In this document: piece by piece, positions 1-5,391 of the stretch | Layout of the letters: every line of letters starts with the position of its first letter | Position numbering within the stretch: the first letter of the stretch is position 1 | NCBI GenBank assembly: GCA_017397605.1 | Contig: JAFQII010000012.1 | Span: 1-7,314 of the forward strand | DNA: 7,314 nt | Reading direction: 5' to 3' | Origin: Clostridia bacterium | GTDB taxonomy: Bacteria > Bacillota > Clostridia > Oscillospirales > CAG-382 | Notes under the pieces: model-generated | Database searches by the model: none | What the model was told of the DNA's origin: nothing | The model's input: only the letters and a program-made list of their open reading frames with translations | Position numbers and translations under genes: made by a program

Positions 1-109
1 AAAGCAATCAAAGGGGGCGCCGCCCCCTTTTAAAATCCCTTGGCTATCCTCAAAAATTGATTGCCGAAAACTGTCGTTTTCGGGGAAAGCAAAAGCACGC
101 ACAGATATA
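1..109 (+). repeat. 109-bp structured direct repeat, copy 1
   Basis: This stretch recurs at 3963-4072. The first 88 bases differ at one position only (G73 versus A4035), and the last ~20 differ by two substitutions and one indel. The unit is built from inverted repeats: an outer pair GCAATCAA (4-11) / TTGATTGC (57-64) encloses a GC-rich hairpin (10-18 / 22-30), and a second hairpin CCGAAAAC (64-71) / GTTTTCGG (76-83) follows directly. The single difference within the first 88 bases lies in the four-base loop of that second hairpin. The repeat starts at the first base of the window, so its true left edge is unknown. It is probably a 3'-end element of the unseen upstream gene and perhaps a member of a dispersed genomic family. 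No protein is encoded. Confidence 0.9.
10..31 (+). terminator. GC-rich hairpin with T run, terminator-like, in repeat copy 1
   Basis: A perfect 9-bp stem AAAGGGGGC (10-18) / GCCCCCTTT (22-30) has a 3-base loop GCC and ends in TTTT (28-31). This is the form of an intrinsic terminator for a plus-strand gene ending at or before position 1. Because the stem starts with AAA, it could also act weakly on the opposite strand. The same hairpin lies 7 bases beyond the permease stop codon in the second repeat copy. Confidence 0.65.
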
Positions 110-125
110 CGTTGCGTGCTTTTTT
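91..125 (+). terminator. Strong intrinsic terminator upstream of the ABC operon
   Basis: An 11-bp perfect stem AAAAGCACGCA (91-101) / TGCGTGCTTTT (113-123) with an 11-base loop runs into six consecutive T residues (120-125). Its left arm lies in the last part of repeat copy 1 and its right arm is unique sequence. It probably ends transcription of the gene left of the window and insulates the promoter at 161-189. Confidence 0.8.
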
Positions 126-160
126 GAAATATAAAATTTTGCAAAACTCAAGCACCGCTC

Positions 161-189
161 TTGCAATCCATGTGCGCACATGTTATACT
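161..189 (+). promoter_or_regulatory. Extended -10 sigma-A-like promoter of the lipoprotein/ABC operon
   Basis: The -35 box is TTGCAA (161-166, four of six consensus bases). A 17-base spacer is followed by the -10 box TATACT (184-189, five of six), preceded by TG at 181-182 as in an extended -10. Transcription should start near 196, giving a leader of about 20 bases that carries the ribosome binding site GGGAG (201-205) before the ATG at 216. Confidence 0.7.
169..182. promoter_or_regulatory. 14-bp perfect palindrome in promoter spacer, candidate operator
   Basis: CATGTGCGCACATG is a perfect 14-bp palindrome lying wholly between the -35 and -10 boxes of the operon promoter and overlapping the TG of the extended -10. 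A dimeric regulator bound there would directly cover the promoter. The cognate protein is not identifiable from the window. Confidence 0.45.
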
Positions 190-215
190 GAAAGAAAAAC
201 GGGAGTTTTTGAGCT

Positions 216-1367
216 ATGAAGCGGCTATTTTGTTTGTTATTGATATGCGTCACGGTGTTGCTCTGCGGTTCTTGCGACAAGCAGGACGGTGATGCGGGCG
301 GCACAGCTTTGGGTTACAGCGACCCGTATTTATACACGCAGATCGGCGGTGTTCTGCACAGAATCAGCCCGCATTCCGCGTCCGTCACGCCCGTTTGTCC
401 CGATCCGCTCTGCCGCCATGCGGACGAAACATGTCCGCTGTACGGCGTGGAGAACATCCAATTTGACGGGCAGTATCTGTATTATCAAAAAGTCAATTAC
501 GCACTCGGCGAAGCGTCTTCTCTCTGCCGTTACGATCTCAAAAACGGCGAGTTCCAAGAACTATACCGTGCAGAATACGGCAGTTTGTTCGGCTTTTTTG
601 CGGGGGAAGGCTATGTGTTCTTCAACCGGACCACCGTCGATGAGGACGGAAACAACTGCTACAGCGTGTACCGTTACGACACCGAAAGCGGAAAAACGGT
701 GCAATTGCACGACGAGCCGTTTGAAACGGAGCAGGTCTGTCTGCTTGTCAAGGACGGACGCGTCTACTGGCACGGAGACACGTGGTATTCCACCGATCCC
801 GATTTTCAAAACCGCCGTGAAAATGACCGCGGTTACTCCCCCAACCTCACACGGGACAAATACTTTTACGAAATGGAATCAAGCGAGATCAAGGGGTATG
901 ACGGGTACAAGCAGATGTGTTTTTGCATCATCCGCGTAGACCGCGAGACCGGCGAACGCGTGACGGTCACCGAGGACGCGGCAAGCGCGCCGATTCTGTA
1001 CGGCGACAAGGTGATCTACGGCAAATTGGAAACGCCGCGCTATCTCGGCAAGATCCAAAACGGCGAGAACGGCTCGTGGAACGAGCAGTATGACAAGTAC
1101 GGCGGAAAGCTGTACATCTGCAACAGCGACGGAACGGACGAGCGCGTGCTGTGCGATTTCAGTGACACTTCCTACGCGCTGACGGTTTCGCACAATATCT
1201 TGGGCGGCAAAACGGGCGTGGGCGACTGGATCGCAGTCATGCTGTTTGACTACGTTTCTGCCGACGATTGTGACCCCGAAAAGATCAAACGCGGAGACAA
1301 CGTCTACATGCTGATCAATCTCAAAACGGGCGAGTGGAAGGTGGCAAGCATTGAAACACGTTCTTGA
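216..1367 (+). CDS. Exported lipoprotein, beta-propeller (DUF5050/TolB-like) type
   Basis: The 383-residue product begins with a typical lipoprotein signal: MKR, a hydrophobic stretch (residues 4-17), then Cys20 in the context LLCGSC. The -3 residue of this lipobox is an unusual Cys. The mature part has recurring short aromatic strands (LYY at 88-90, VFF at 134-136, VYW at 183-185, VIY at 266-268) and LYICNSDGTDE at 299-309. That pattern is typical of DUF5050/TolB-like propeller blades. Cys61, Cys66, His68 and Cys73 form a compact C-x4-C-x-H-x4-C motif. From memory, similar motifs (C-x-x-P-x-C-x-H) occur in many Clostridia propeller lipoproteins of unknown function. The ATG at 216 has GGGAG ten bases upstream and a promoter just before it. 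The end overlaps the ATPase gene by 17 bases, so it probably works as the outside subunit of that transporter. It would be anchored on the outer face of the cell membrane. The substrate is unknown. Confidence 0.82.
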   Translation: MKRLFCLLLICVTVLLCGSCDKQDGDAGGTALGYSDPYLYTQIGGVLHRISPHSASVTPVCPDPLCRHADETCPLYGVENIQFDGQYLYYQKVNYALGEASSLCRYDLKNGEFQELYRAEYGSLFGFFAGEGYVFFNRTTVDEDGNNCYSVYRYDTESGKTVQLHDEPFETEQVCLLVKDGRVYWHGDTWYSTDPDFQNRRENDRGYSPNLTRDKYFYEMESSEIKGYDGYKQMCFCIIRVDRETGERVTVTEDAASAPILYGDKVIYGKLETPRYLGKIQNGENGSWNEQYDKYGGKLYICNSDGTDERVLCDFSDTSYALTVSHNILGGKTGVGDWIAVMLFDYVSADDCDPEKIKRGDNVYMLINLKTGEWKVASIETRS

Positions 1368-2049
1368 ACTCAAAAATATTTCCAAGCAATACGGCAAGGT
1401 GCAAGCCCTTGGCGGCGTATCTTTTTCGATGGAACACGGCGTCTATGCCCTGCTTGGCCCCAACGGAAGCGGCAAATCCACGCTGATGAACATCATTGCG
1501 GGGTTATTGAAACCGTCCTCGGGCGAGGTTCTGTTTCACGGTGAAGCGCTCGGTGCCAAGCGCGAGCATTTTTACAGACGGTTCGGCTACATGCCGCAGT
1601 ACCCTGCGATGTATCCGTCTTTTTCGGTGCTTGAATTTTTGCACTACGTCTCGGCGCTCAAGGATCTGCCCGACGACGGCGGACGGGAAATCGGCAGGCT
1701 GTTGGAGCGTGTCGAGCTGTCCGATGTGGGCGACCGCAAAATCTCTGCGTTGTCGGGCGGTATGAAGCAACGCCTTTCGCTGTGCTCTGCCGTATTGGGC
1801 GACCCCGAATTATTGATTTTGGACGAGCCGACGGCGGGACTTGACCCCATGCAACGCGTCGCGTTGCGCCGTTTTGTCGCCGAACTGGGAGAACGCAAGA
1901 CCGTTTTGTGGGCGACGCACATCGTCTCCGACGTGGAAAGCATTGCGCGCGAGATCATTTTTATGAAAAAGGGCGTCGCTACGGTGCAGGAAAACAGCAC
2001 GCAGCCGTTGGAAGAGCGCTACCTCGCTTTTTTTGGTGACTTGCTATGA
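1351..2049 (+). CDS. ABC transporter ATP-binding protein
   Basis: This cytoplasmic nucleotide-binding subunit of 232 residues would power the permease encoded next. All core motifs are present: Walker A GPNGSGKST (36-44), Q-loop Gln83, signature LSGGMKQ (134-140), Walker B LLILDEP (154-160), D-loop GLD (163-165) and H-loop His190. The lineage resembles CcmA/YhaQ-type ATPases that partner ABC-2 permeases. The start is TTG at 1351. No better start exists nearby, and GGAAGGTGG (1336-1344) lies six bases upstream. It overlaps the lipoprotein gene by 17 bases, and its stop overlaps the permease start as ATGA, which indicates translational coupling. The protein is intact, with no key residue missing. 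It is somewhat short because it lacks the C-terminal extension seen in some relatives. Confidence 0.95.
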   Translation: MKHVLELKNISKQYGKVQALGGVSFSMEHGVYALLGPNGSGKSTLMNIIAGLLKPSSGEVLFHGEALGAKREHFYRRFGYMPQYPAMYPSFSVLEFLHYVSALKDLPDDGGREIGRLLERVELSDVGDRKISALSGGMKQRLSLCSAVLGDPELLILDEPTAGLDPMQRVALRRFVAELGERKTVLWATHIVSDVESIAREIIFMKKGVATVQENSTQPLEERYLAFFGDLL

Positions 2050-2843
2050 GGCTGTTTCGTTTCGAGTGCAAAAAACTGCTTTCCGCAAGCGGTTTTTGCA
2101 GGCTTTGCATCGGATTGCTCGCACTTTGCTTTTTGGTTGCTCTGCTCGGAAACGTTCCCGCGCCGACACCTGAGGAACAGCAGGCGTACCGAGATGCTTA
2201 CGCGGGCGAGATCGCCTATGTCATCCGCCTTGCCGAAAACAACAAAGCCGACTACACCTATACGGCAGGCGAGAACAGCTATATCGTGCGGTATCAAAAC
2301 GATCTGATCGAACGTTACAGCGCGCTTTTGGAACGCGGCGTTGCACCTCAGGATGTGCGCGGCTGGGACGCATTCTTTTCGCTGTCTGCGGACGATCTGC
2401 TGTTGCTGTTGCTTGCCGCTCTGACGGGCATCGTCCTGACTATGACGGAAAAAGACCACCGCACGGACACGCTGTTATGCATCACGCCGCGCGGAAACGC
2501 AAGCAAACGCACAAAAGTGTGGGTTTTTGGTGCATCCTCTTTTCTGTTTGCGGTTCTCTTTACCGCCGTACCGCTGATCGGCATTGCCGTTCGTTACGGC
2601 TTGTCTTCCCCGTTCGTGCCGCTCTGCTCGGTGCAGGAGTTTTTGTTTTGTCCCTATGATATCAACATTTTTCATATTTGCTGCTGTCCGTTGCGGTCAA
2701 ATCGCTTGTCGCGTTTGGGCTCATGCTTTTTTGCGGATGGACGGCATCGCTTTGCAAAAGCTATTTGCTTTCGTTTTGTTTGTCCGCAGGCGTGCTTGCG
2801 GTCGGCTACGCGTTTGCAGGCTCGGACAGCGCGCTTGCGCTGA
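2046..2843 (+). CDS. ABC-2 type permease, 5' part (frame broken near 2670)
   Basis: As read, this frame gives 265 residues, but only about the first 209 look like real protein. Residues 1-16 are cytoplasmic, 17-36 form a membrane helix and 37-115 an outside domain. Helices follow at about 117-134 and 158-182. Between them lies TEKDHRTDTLLCITPRG, the cytoplasmic loop typical of ABC-2 permeases. After about position 2672 the translation becomes Cys/Arg-rich and loses its membrane character, while the frame starting at 2660 continues the membrane protein. The ATG overlaps the ATPase stop (ATGA) and has GGTGA (2035-2039) six bases upstream. It is best read as the front half of one ~639-residue permease encoded by 2046-3964. 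Without a frameshift, the product would be a truncated permease with a nonsense tail. Confidence 0.75.
   Translation: MRLFRFECKKLLSASGFCRLCIGLLALCFLVALLGNVPAPTPEEQQAYRDAYAGEIAYVIRLAENNKADYTYTAGENSYIVRYQNDLIERYSALLERGVAPQDVRGWDAFFSLSADDLLLLLLAALTGIVLTMTEKDHRTDTLLCITPRGNASKRTKVWVFGASSFLFAVLFTAVPLIGIAVRYGLSSPFVPLCSVQEFLFCPYDINIFHICCCPLRSNRLSRLGSCFFADGRHRFAKAICFRFVCPQACLRSATRLQARTARLR
2660..2678 (+). other. Frameshift site joining the two permease frames
   Basis: The downstream frame has a TGA at 2657-2659, so the switch must occur after 2660. Upstream-frame coding quality ends at about 2672. The run of five T (2668-2672) lies exactly in this gap. Adding one T, or one -1 slip on the TTT codon 2670-2672, yields ...DINIF-SYLLLSVAVKSL..., a smooth membrane segment in an open frame of 639 codons ending at 3964. 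A point deletion, a sequencing error or slippage would all look the same here. Confidence 0.75.
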
Positions 2844-3964
2844 TCAATCCGTATTCGCTTTGCATCACCGACGCATTTTGGGAGCGTTACCGTTCGGTTT
2901 CGGTTTTTGGGCATTCCGTGCCGCTTTTGCTTGTTTCGGCAGTCGTTTTGCTGTTTGCATGCGTGTTGCTCGCGGTGCTGTTTTTCGCGTTTGCAGGCAG
3001 AAACCTGACGCAAAACCGTTTGTCCGCGTTGGAACGCCGTGCCGTGGAGACAGCCGCGCACGTCCGAGAGCGCTTGCACCGCGTTCTCCCGCATAGAACG
3101 CCGCGCCGCAGAACCTTACTTGCCGCCGAATGGAACAAGCAGTTGATCAAGTCGCGTCTGCTCGCGCTTTGCCTCGCAATGCTCGCGTTCAAAGCGGTAT
3201 GGACGCACGTCAACGCGCCGTTTTGCGATCCGACGGAACAGCAATACCAAACGGTTTGCAACGAATTGCGCGGTGAACTGACCGACGAAAAGCGCGCGCT
3301 GATTACGCAAAAGCTGACCGAAAGCGAGCAGATCATCACGGAGTTTGACCGTGTGCGCACGGCGTTTCAAAACGGATCGATCTCCCAAGACGAATACATG
3401 CAAAAACGCAATGCATACGAAGCCGCGCTGACCGACAATTACATTTACGGCAAGCTGTCCCTGCAATGCGGCAGTATCGACGCGGCATCGGCACGCGGGC
3501 AGACCGCCTTTTTGCAGTACGATACGGGCTGGCTGACGTTTTTTGAAACGGGCGGCGACCCGCTGTTATACGCCTTTTTGCTGTTGTTTTTCTGCGGCAG
3601 TTATGCGATGGAATACGCACACGGCTTTGACCGCACCGCACGCGTAACCGTGCGCGGCATGCGTGCGGTTCACGGTGCAAAGCGTTTGGTTGCGCTTATG
3701 GTGAGCATGGCAGTTTGTCTGTTATTTTTTGCCGCCGACACGATCGCTTTGCACGGGGCGTTTCCGCTTTCGGACGCATCGTTTTCCGCATCGGCAATGC
3801 TGAACATATCCGTTCCGCTGTGGGGTGCATTTGCGTTGTCCGCTTTCTGCAGGCTTTTGCTTGCCGTCGGCTACGCGCTTTTGGTCAACCGCCTTTCGCG
3901 CCATCTCGGCAAAGCGTATCTGGTGATTCCGATCGGATTGATCGTGATGCTGTTGTTGATATAA
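2678..3964 (+). CDS. ABC-2 type permease, 3' part
   Basis: The 428 residues from the TTG at 2678 contain several helices (about 2-20, 28-47 and 81-107), a cytoplasmic basic linker (110-145), then a second permease unit. That unit starts LLAAEWNKQLIKS (147-159) and has a helix at 160-176, an outside domain rich in Glu, Gln and Lys (about 180-290), and helices at about 295-311, 337-360, 378-402 and 412-428. The TTG is not a convincing start: no ribosome binding site precedes it (the nearest GGAG is 40 bases upstream), and membrane-like sequence extends in frame back to 2660. It is therefore read as the continuation of the 2046 frame, with residue i here equal to about i+211 of the restored protein. 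The stop codon TAA (3962-3964) is also the first part of repeat copy 2. Substrate and direction of transport are unknown. Confidence 0.75.
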   Translation: MLLSVAVKSLVAFGLMLFCGWTASLCKSYLLSFCLSAGVLAVGYAFAGSDSALALINPYSLCITDAFWERYRSVSVFGHSVPLLLVSAVVLLFACVLLAVLFFAFAGRNLTQNRLSALERRAVETAAHVRERLHRVLPHRTPRRRTLLAAEWNKQLIKSRLLALCLAMLAFKAVWTHVNAPFCDPTEQQYQTVCNELRGELTDEKRALITQKLTESEQIITEFDRVRTAFQNGSISQDEYMQKRNAYEAALTDNYIYGKLSLQCGSIDAASARGQTAFLQYDTGWLTFFETGGDPLLYAFLLLFFCGSYAMEYAHGFDRTARVTVRGMRAVHGAKRLVALMVSMAVCLLFFAADTIALHGAFPLSDASFSASAMLNISVPLWGAFALSAFCRLLLAVGYALLVNRLSRHLGKAYLVIPIGLIVMLLLI

Positions 3965-4072
3965 AGCAATCAAAGGGGGCGCCGCCCCCTTTTAAAATCC
4001 CTTGGCTATCCTCAAAAATTGATTGCCGAAAACTATCGTTTTCGGGGAAAACAGAAAGCTCGCACAGATATA
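3963..4072 (+). repeat. 109-bp structured direct repeat, copy 2
   Basis: This is the second copy of the repeat at 1-109. It begins with the last two bases of the permease stop codon and keeps both structures intact: the outer arms 3966-3973 / 4019-4026, the GC-rich hairpin 3972-3980 / 3984-3992, and the second hairpin 4026-4033 / 4038-4045. Similarity fades after ACAGATATA (4064-4072), where unrelated sequence begins. It lies in the same orientation as copy 1, so the two copies bracket the promoter and the whole lipoprotein/ABC operon. Confidence 0.9.
3972..3993 (+). terminator. Terminator-like hairpin just after the permease gene
   Basis: The same 9-bp stem as at 10-31 (AAAGGGGGC / GCCCCCTTT, loop GCC, then TTTT) begins seven bases after the permease stop codon. 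It is the first likely end point for transcription of the ABC operon. Confidence 0.65.
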
Positions 4073-4077
4073 GAAAT

Positions 4078-4109
4078 ACGGCATATCTTAAAAGAGGCAT
4101 GCCGTTTTT
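4078..4109 (+). terminator. Second terminator downstream of the ABC operon
   Basis: The arms ACGGCAT (4078-4084) and ATGCCGT (4099-4105) form a 7-bp stem with a 14-base loop and run into TTTTT (4105-4109). It sits just beyond repeat copy 2, as the strong terminator at 91-125 sits at the end of copy 1, and probably backs up the hairpin at 3972-3993. Confidence 0.6.
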
Positions 4110-4154
4110 GCATTTGTGTCCATAAATGCATTGCTTGTCAGGAAAATTGACAAG
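4109..4154. other. Two further perfect hairpins in the convergent intergenic region
   Basis: TGCATTT (4109-4115) pairs with AAATGCA (4124-4130) around an 8-base loop. CTTGTCA (4134-4140) pairs with TGACAAG (4148-4154) around a 7-base loop. Neither is followed by a clear T run on the plus strand, so they are not obvious terminators. No open reading frame with a ribosome binding site overlaps them. Confidence 0.5.
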
Positions 4155-4170
4155 TTTATAGAGGAACATA

Positions 4171-4200
4171 AAAAAGGCTCCCTTGTATAAAGAGCCTTTT
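4171..4200 (-). terminator. Terminator of the membrane-HTH gene (bidirectional form)
   Basis: A perfect 9-bp stem AAAAGGCTC (4172-4180) / GAGCCTTTT (4192-4200) has an 11-base loop. On the minus strand the hairpin ends in a run of T (complement of the A run just before 4177), which suits the gene ending at 4239. The plus strand also ends in TTTT, so it may stop transcription from both sides. Confidence 0.8.
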
Positions 4201-4238
4201 CGTAATTCGTATACTAACACTTTTTGATAAACAGGAAT

Positions 4239-5243
4239 TTATCGGCCGTTCTTGTTGCAAAGTCTAAAAATACCCACTCCAAGAAAAAGAACGCTTATGG
4301 ACAAAAGCGATATGAAACATATAAAGTGAACATTTCCATTTGAGCATTGCTGCCAATCGTTAAAATTCACCTGATAGGAGCTGTTATTTGTACCAAATAA
4401 TTTATCCACAACGTAATTCGTGAAATAATACACAACCGTGCTGAAAGCGATACAAATGCCCGTTTTGAGAAACGCATCAAAGCGAAGCGCACAAATGACG
4501 GCGCAAATGATCGCAGGAATGAAAGCATAACACGTGATCAATATCGCGGGAGCGACTCTGAAGGAATTCCAAATGTGAATATTCAGCAGAAGTAAAATCG
4601 TTAAAACGCAAGCCGCTGTAAACGAAATTATAAACTTGAAGCGGGAAATCTTTGTCCGAGATAAAAAAATAGGCACAAAGATAACCTCATAACCGATCAA
4701 AACACCGATACAAGCCGTTAAAAACCAAGATAATCCATTCGTATATACTGCGCAGGCAAATAAAAGCAGACAAATCGAAAGATACGTCGAAACAGAAAAA
4801 GCAAGTAGCTTTTTGGAATTGAAAAAGAAGGTAAAGGTCGGGATAAAGGCGTATGCACAAATCAGTGCGGTCAATACGATAAAGAACCAGGAGAGGGTGT
4901 GATTTACGGCAAGGTTGCAAATAAAACAAGTCAAGAGTGCGACCGCATATGATATGGTCGGAACCCAAAACCAGGTACCGCGGACCATACGAAATTTTCG
5001 CGCCTCGTTCTTCATCTTCCTTGTGTCCGTGTCGGTCGAAGCGGTAATCAATTCGTGTTCGCTTATATCAAGTACACGACAAATATCAGAAATCAAAGTG
5101 ATGTCGGGATAGGACACACCTCGCTCCCATTTGCTCACTGCACTCTCGGTAACAAACAGCAGTTCTGCCAAATCTTTTTGTGAATAGTTTTTCTCGGTTC
5201 GTTTGATTCTTATAAATGAACCGAACGTTTTTTTATCTGTCAT
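4239..5243 (-). CDS. XRE-family HTH protein with C-terminal multi-pass membrane domain
   Basis: The 334-residue protein starts with an XRE/Cro-type DNA-binding domain (about residues 7-65). It has the typical SQKDLAELLFVTESAVSKWERG core (21-42) and PDITLISDICRVLDIS (46-61). A charged linker (70-88) leads to about eight hydrophobic segments (roughly 92-113, 117-140, 147-167, 171-194, 203-222, 228-251, 258-278, 305-326). The DNA-binding part would lie at the inner face of the membrane, so it could pass a membrane or ligand signal to transcription. The signal is unknown. The membrane part shows a repeating ~54-residue pattern (LSWFFIVLTALICAYAF at 117, LSWFLTACIGVLIGYEV at 171, a weaker CYAFIP unit at 239). 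The ATG at 5241-5243 has GGAGGT (5252-5257) eight bases upstream. The gene is AT-rich beside its neighbours, which suggests transfer. Target genes cannot be named. Confidence 0.88.
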   Translation of the reverse strand: MTDKKTFGSFIRIKRTEKNYSQKDLAELLFVTESAVSKWERGVSYPDITLISDICRVLDISEHELITASTDTDTRKMKNEARKFRMVRGTWFWVPTISYAVALLTCFICNLAVNHTLSWFFIVLTALICAYAFIPTFTFFFNSKKLLAFSVSTYLSICLLLFACAVYTNGLSWFLTACIGVLIGYEVIFVPIFLSRTKISRFKFIISFTAACVLTILLLLNIHIWNSFRVAPAILITCYAFIPAIICAVICALRFDAFLKTGICIAFSTVVYYFTNYVVDKLFGTNNSSYQVNFNDWQQCSNGNVHFICFISLLSISVLFLGVGIFRLCNKNGR

Positions 5244-5264
5244 ATTTGACTACCTCCGCCTACT

Positions 5265-5293
5265 ATTATACAGGACCATGTATTTTCTGTCAA
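5265..5293 (-). promoter_or_regulatory. Full-consensus sigma-A promoter of the membrane-HTH gene
   Basis: On the minus strand TTGACA (5293-5288) and TATAAT (5270-5265) both match consensus completely and are separated by 17 bases. Transcription should start near 5258-5261, leaving a leader of only about 15-18 bases whose 5' end is almost the ribosome binding site itself. An inverted pair ATACA (5268-5272) / TGTAT (5279-5283) overlaps the -10 box and could be an operator. Confidence 0.82.
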
Positions 5294-5358
5294 TGGACTG
5301 TTAAGCCACCCCATATTTTAACATAGTAGCGTCAAATTCTTATTCCATAGTTATATCG

Positions 5359-5391
5359 CAGAAACCTCAGAACATCATTCTGAGATTTCTG
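5359..5391. other. Imperfect 12-bp hairpin between the oxidoreductase and HTH genes
   Basis: CAGAAA (5359-5364) pairs with TTTCTG (5386-5391) and CTCAG (5366-5370) pairs with CTGAG (5380-5384), with one C-A mismatch and a 9-base loop. It lies 36 bases beyond the oxidoreductase stop, where a minus-strand terminator is expected, but on that strand no T run follows. On the plus strand TCTTTT follows, yet no plus-strand gene is seen. It may be an atypical terminator or an RNA-stabilising structure. Confidence 0.45.

Noticed and set aside
161..189. MerR-type operator in the ABC operon promoter
   Set aside because: MerR-controlled promoters usually have a 19-20 base spacer. Here the spacer is a normal 17 bases, and no merR-like gene is in view.
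289..939. Open frames overlapping the lipoprotein gene in other frames (289-939 plus, 879-1397 minus)
   Set aside because: They are Thr/Arg/Cys-rich or Val/Ala-rich shadow translations without ribosome binding sites or recognisable domains.
2666..2675. Canonical -1 programmed frameshift site
   Set aside because: No X-XXY-YYZ heptamer is in the right frame. Only the TTT codon within T5 could slip, so a simple deletion or sequencing error is more likely.
2678..2680. TTG at 2678 as an independent start of a second permease gene
   Set aside because: No ribosome binding site precedes it, membrane-like sequence continues in frame upstream to 2660, and the upstream frame loses protein character at the same place.
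1..4072. CRISPR array or insertion sequence
   Set aside because: There are only two repeat copies, almost 4 kb apart, with genes between them. No transposase is encoded and no target duplication could be identified.
216..5243. The membrane-HTH protein as the local regulator of the ABC operon
   Set aside because: The genes are convergent, separated by terminators, and do not share a promoter region. Base composition also differs, so there is no positional support.
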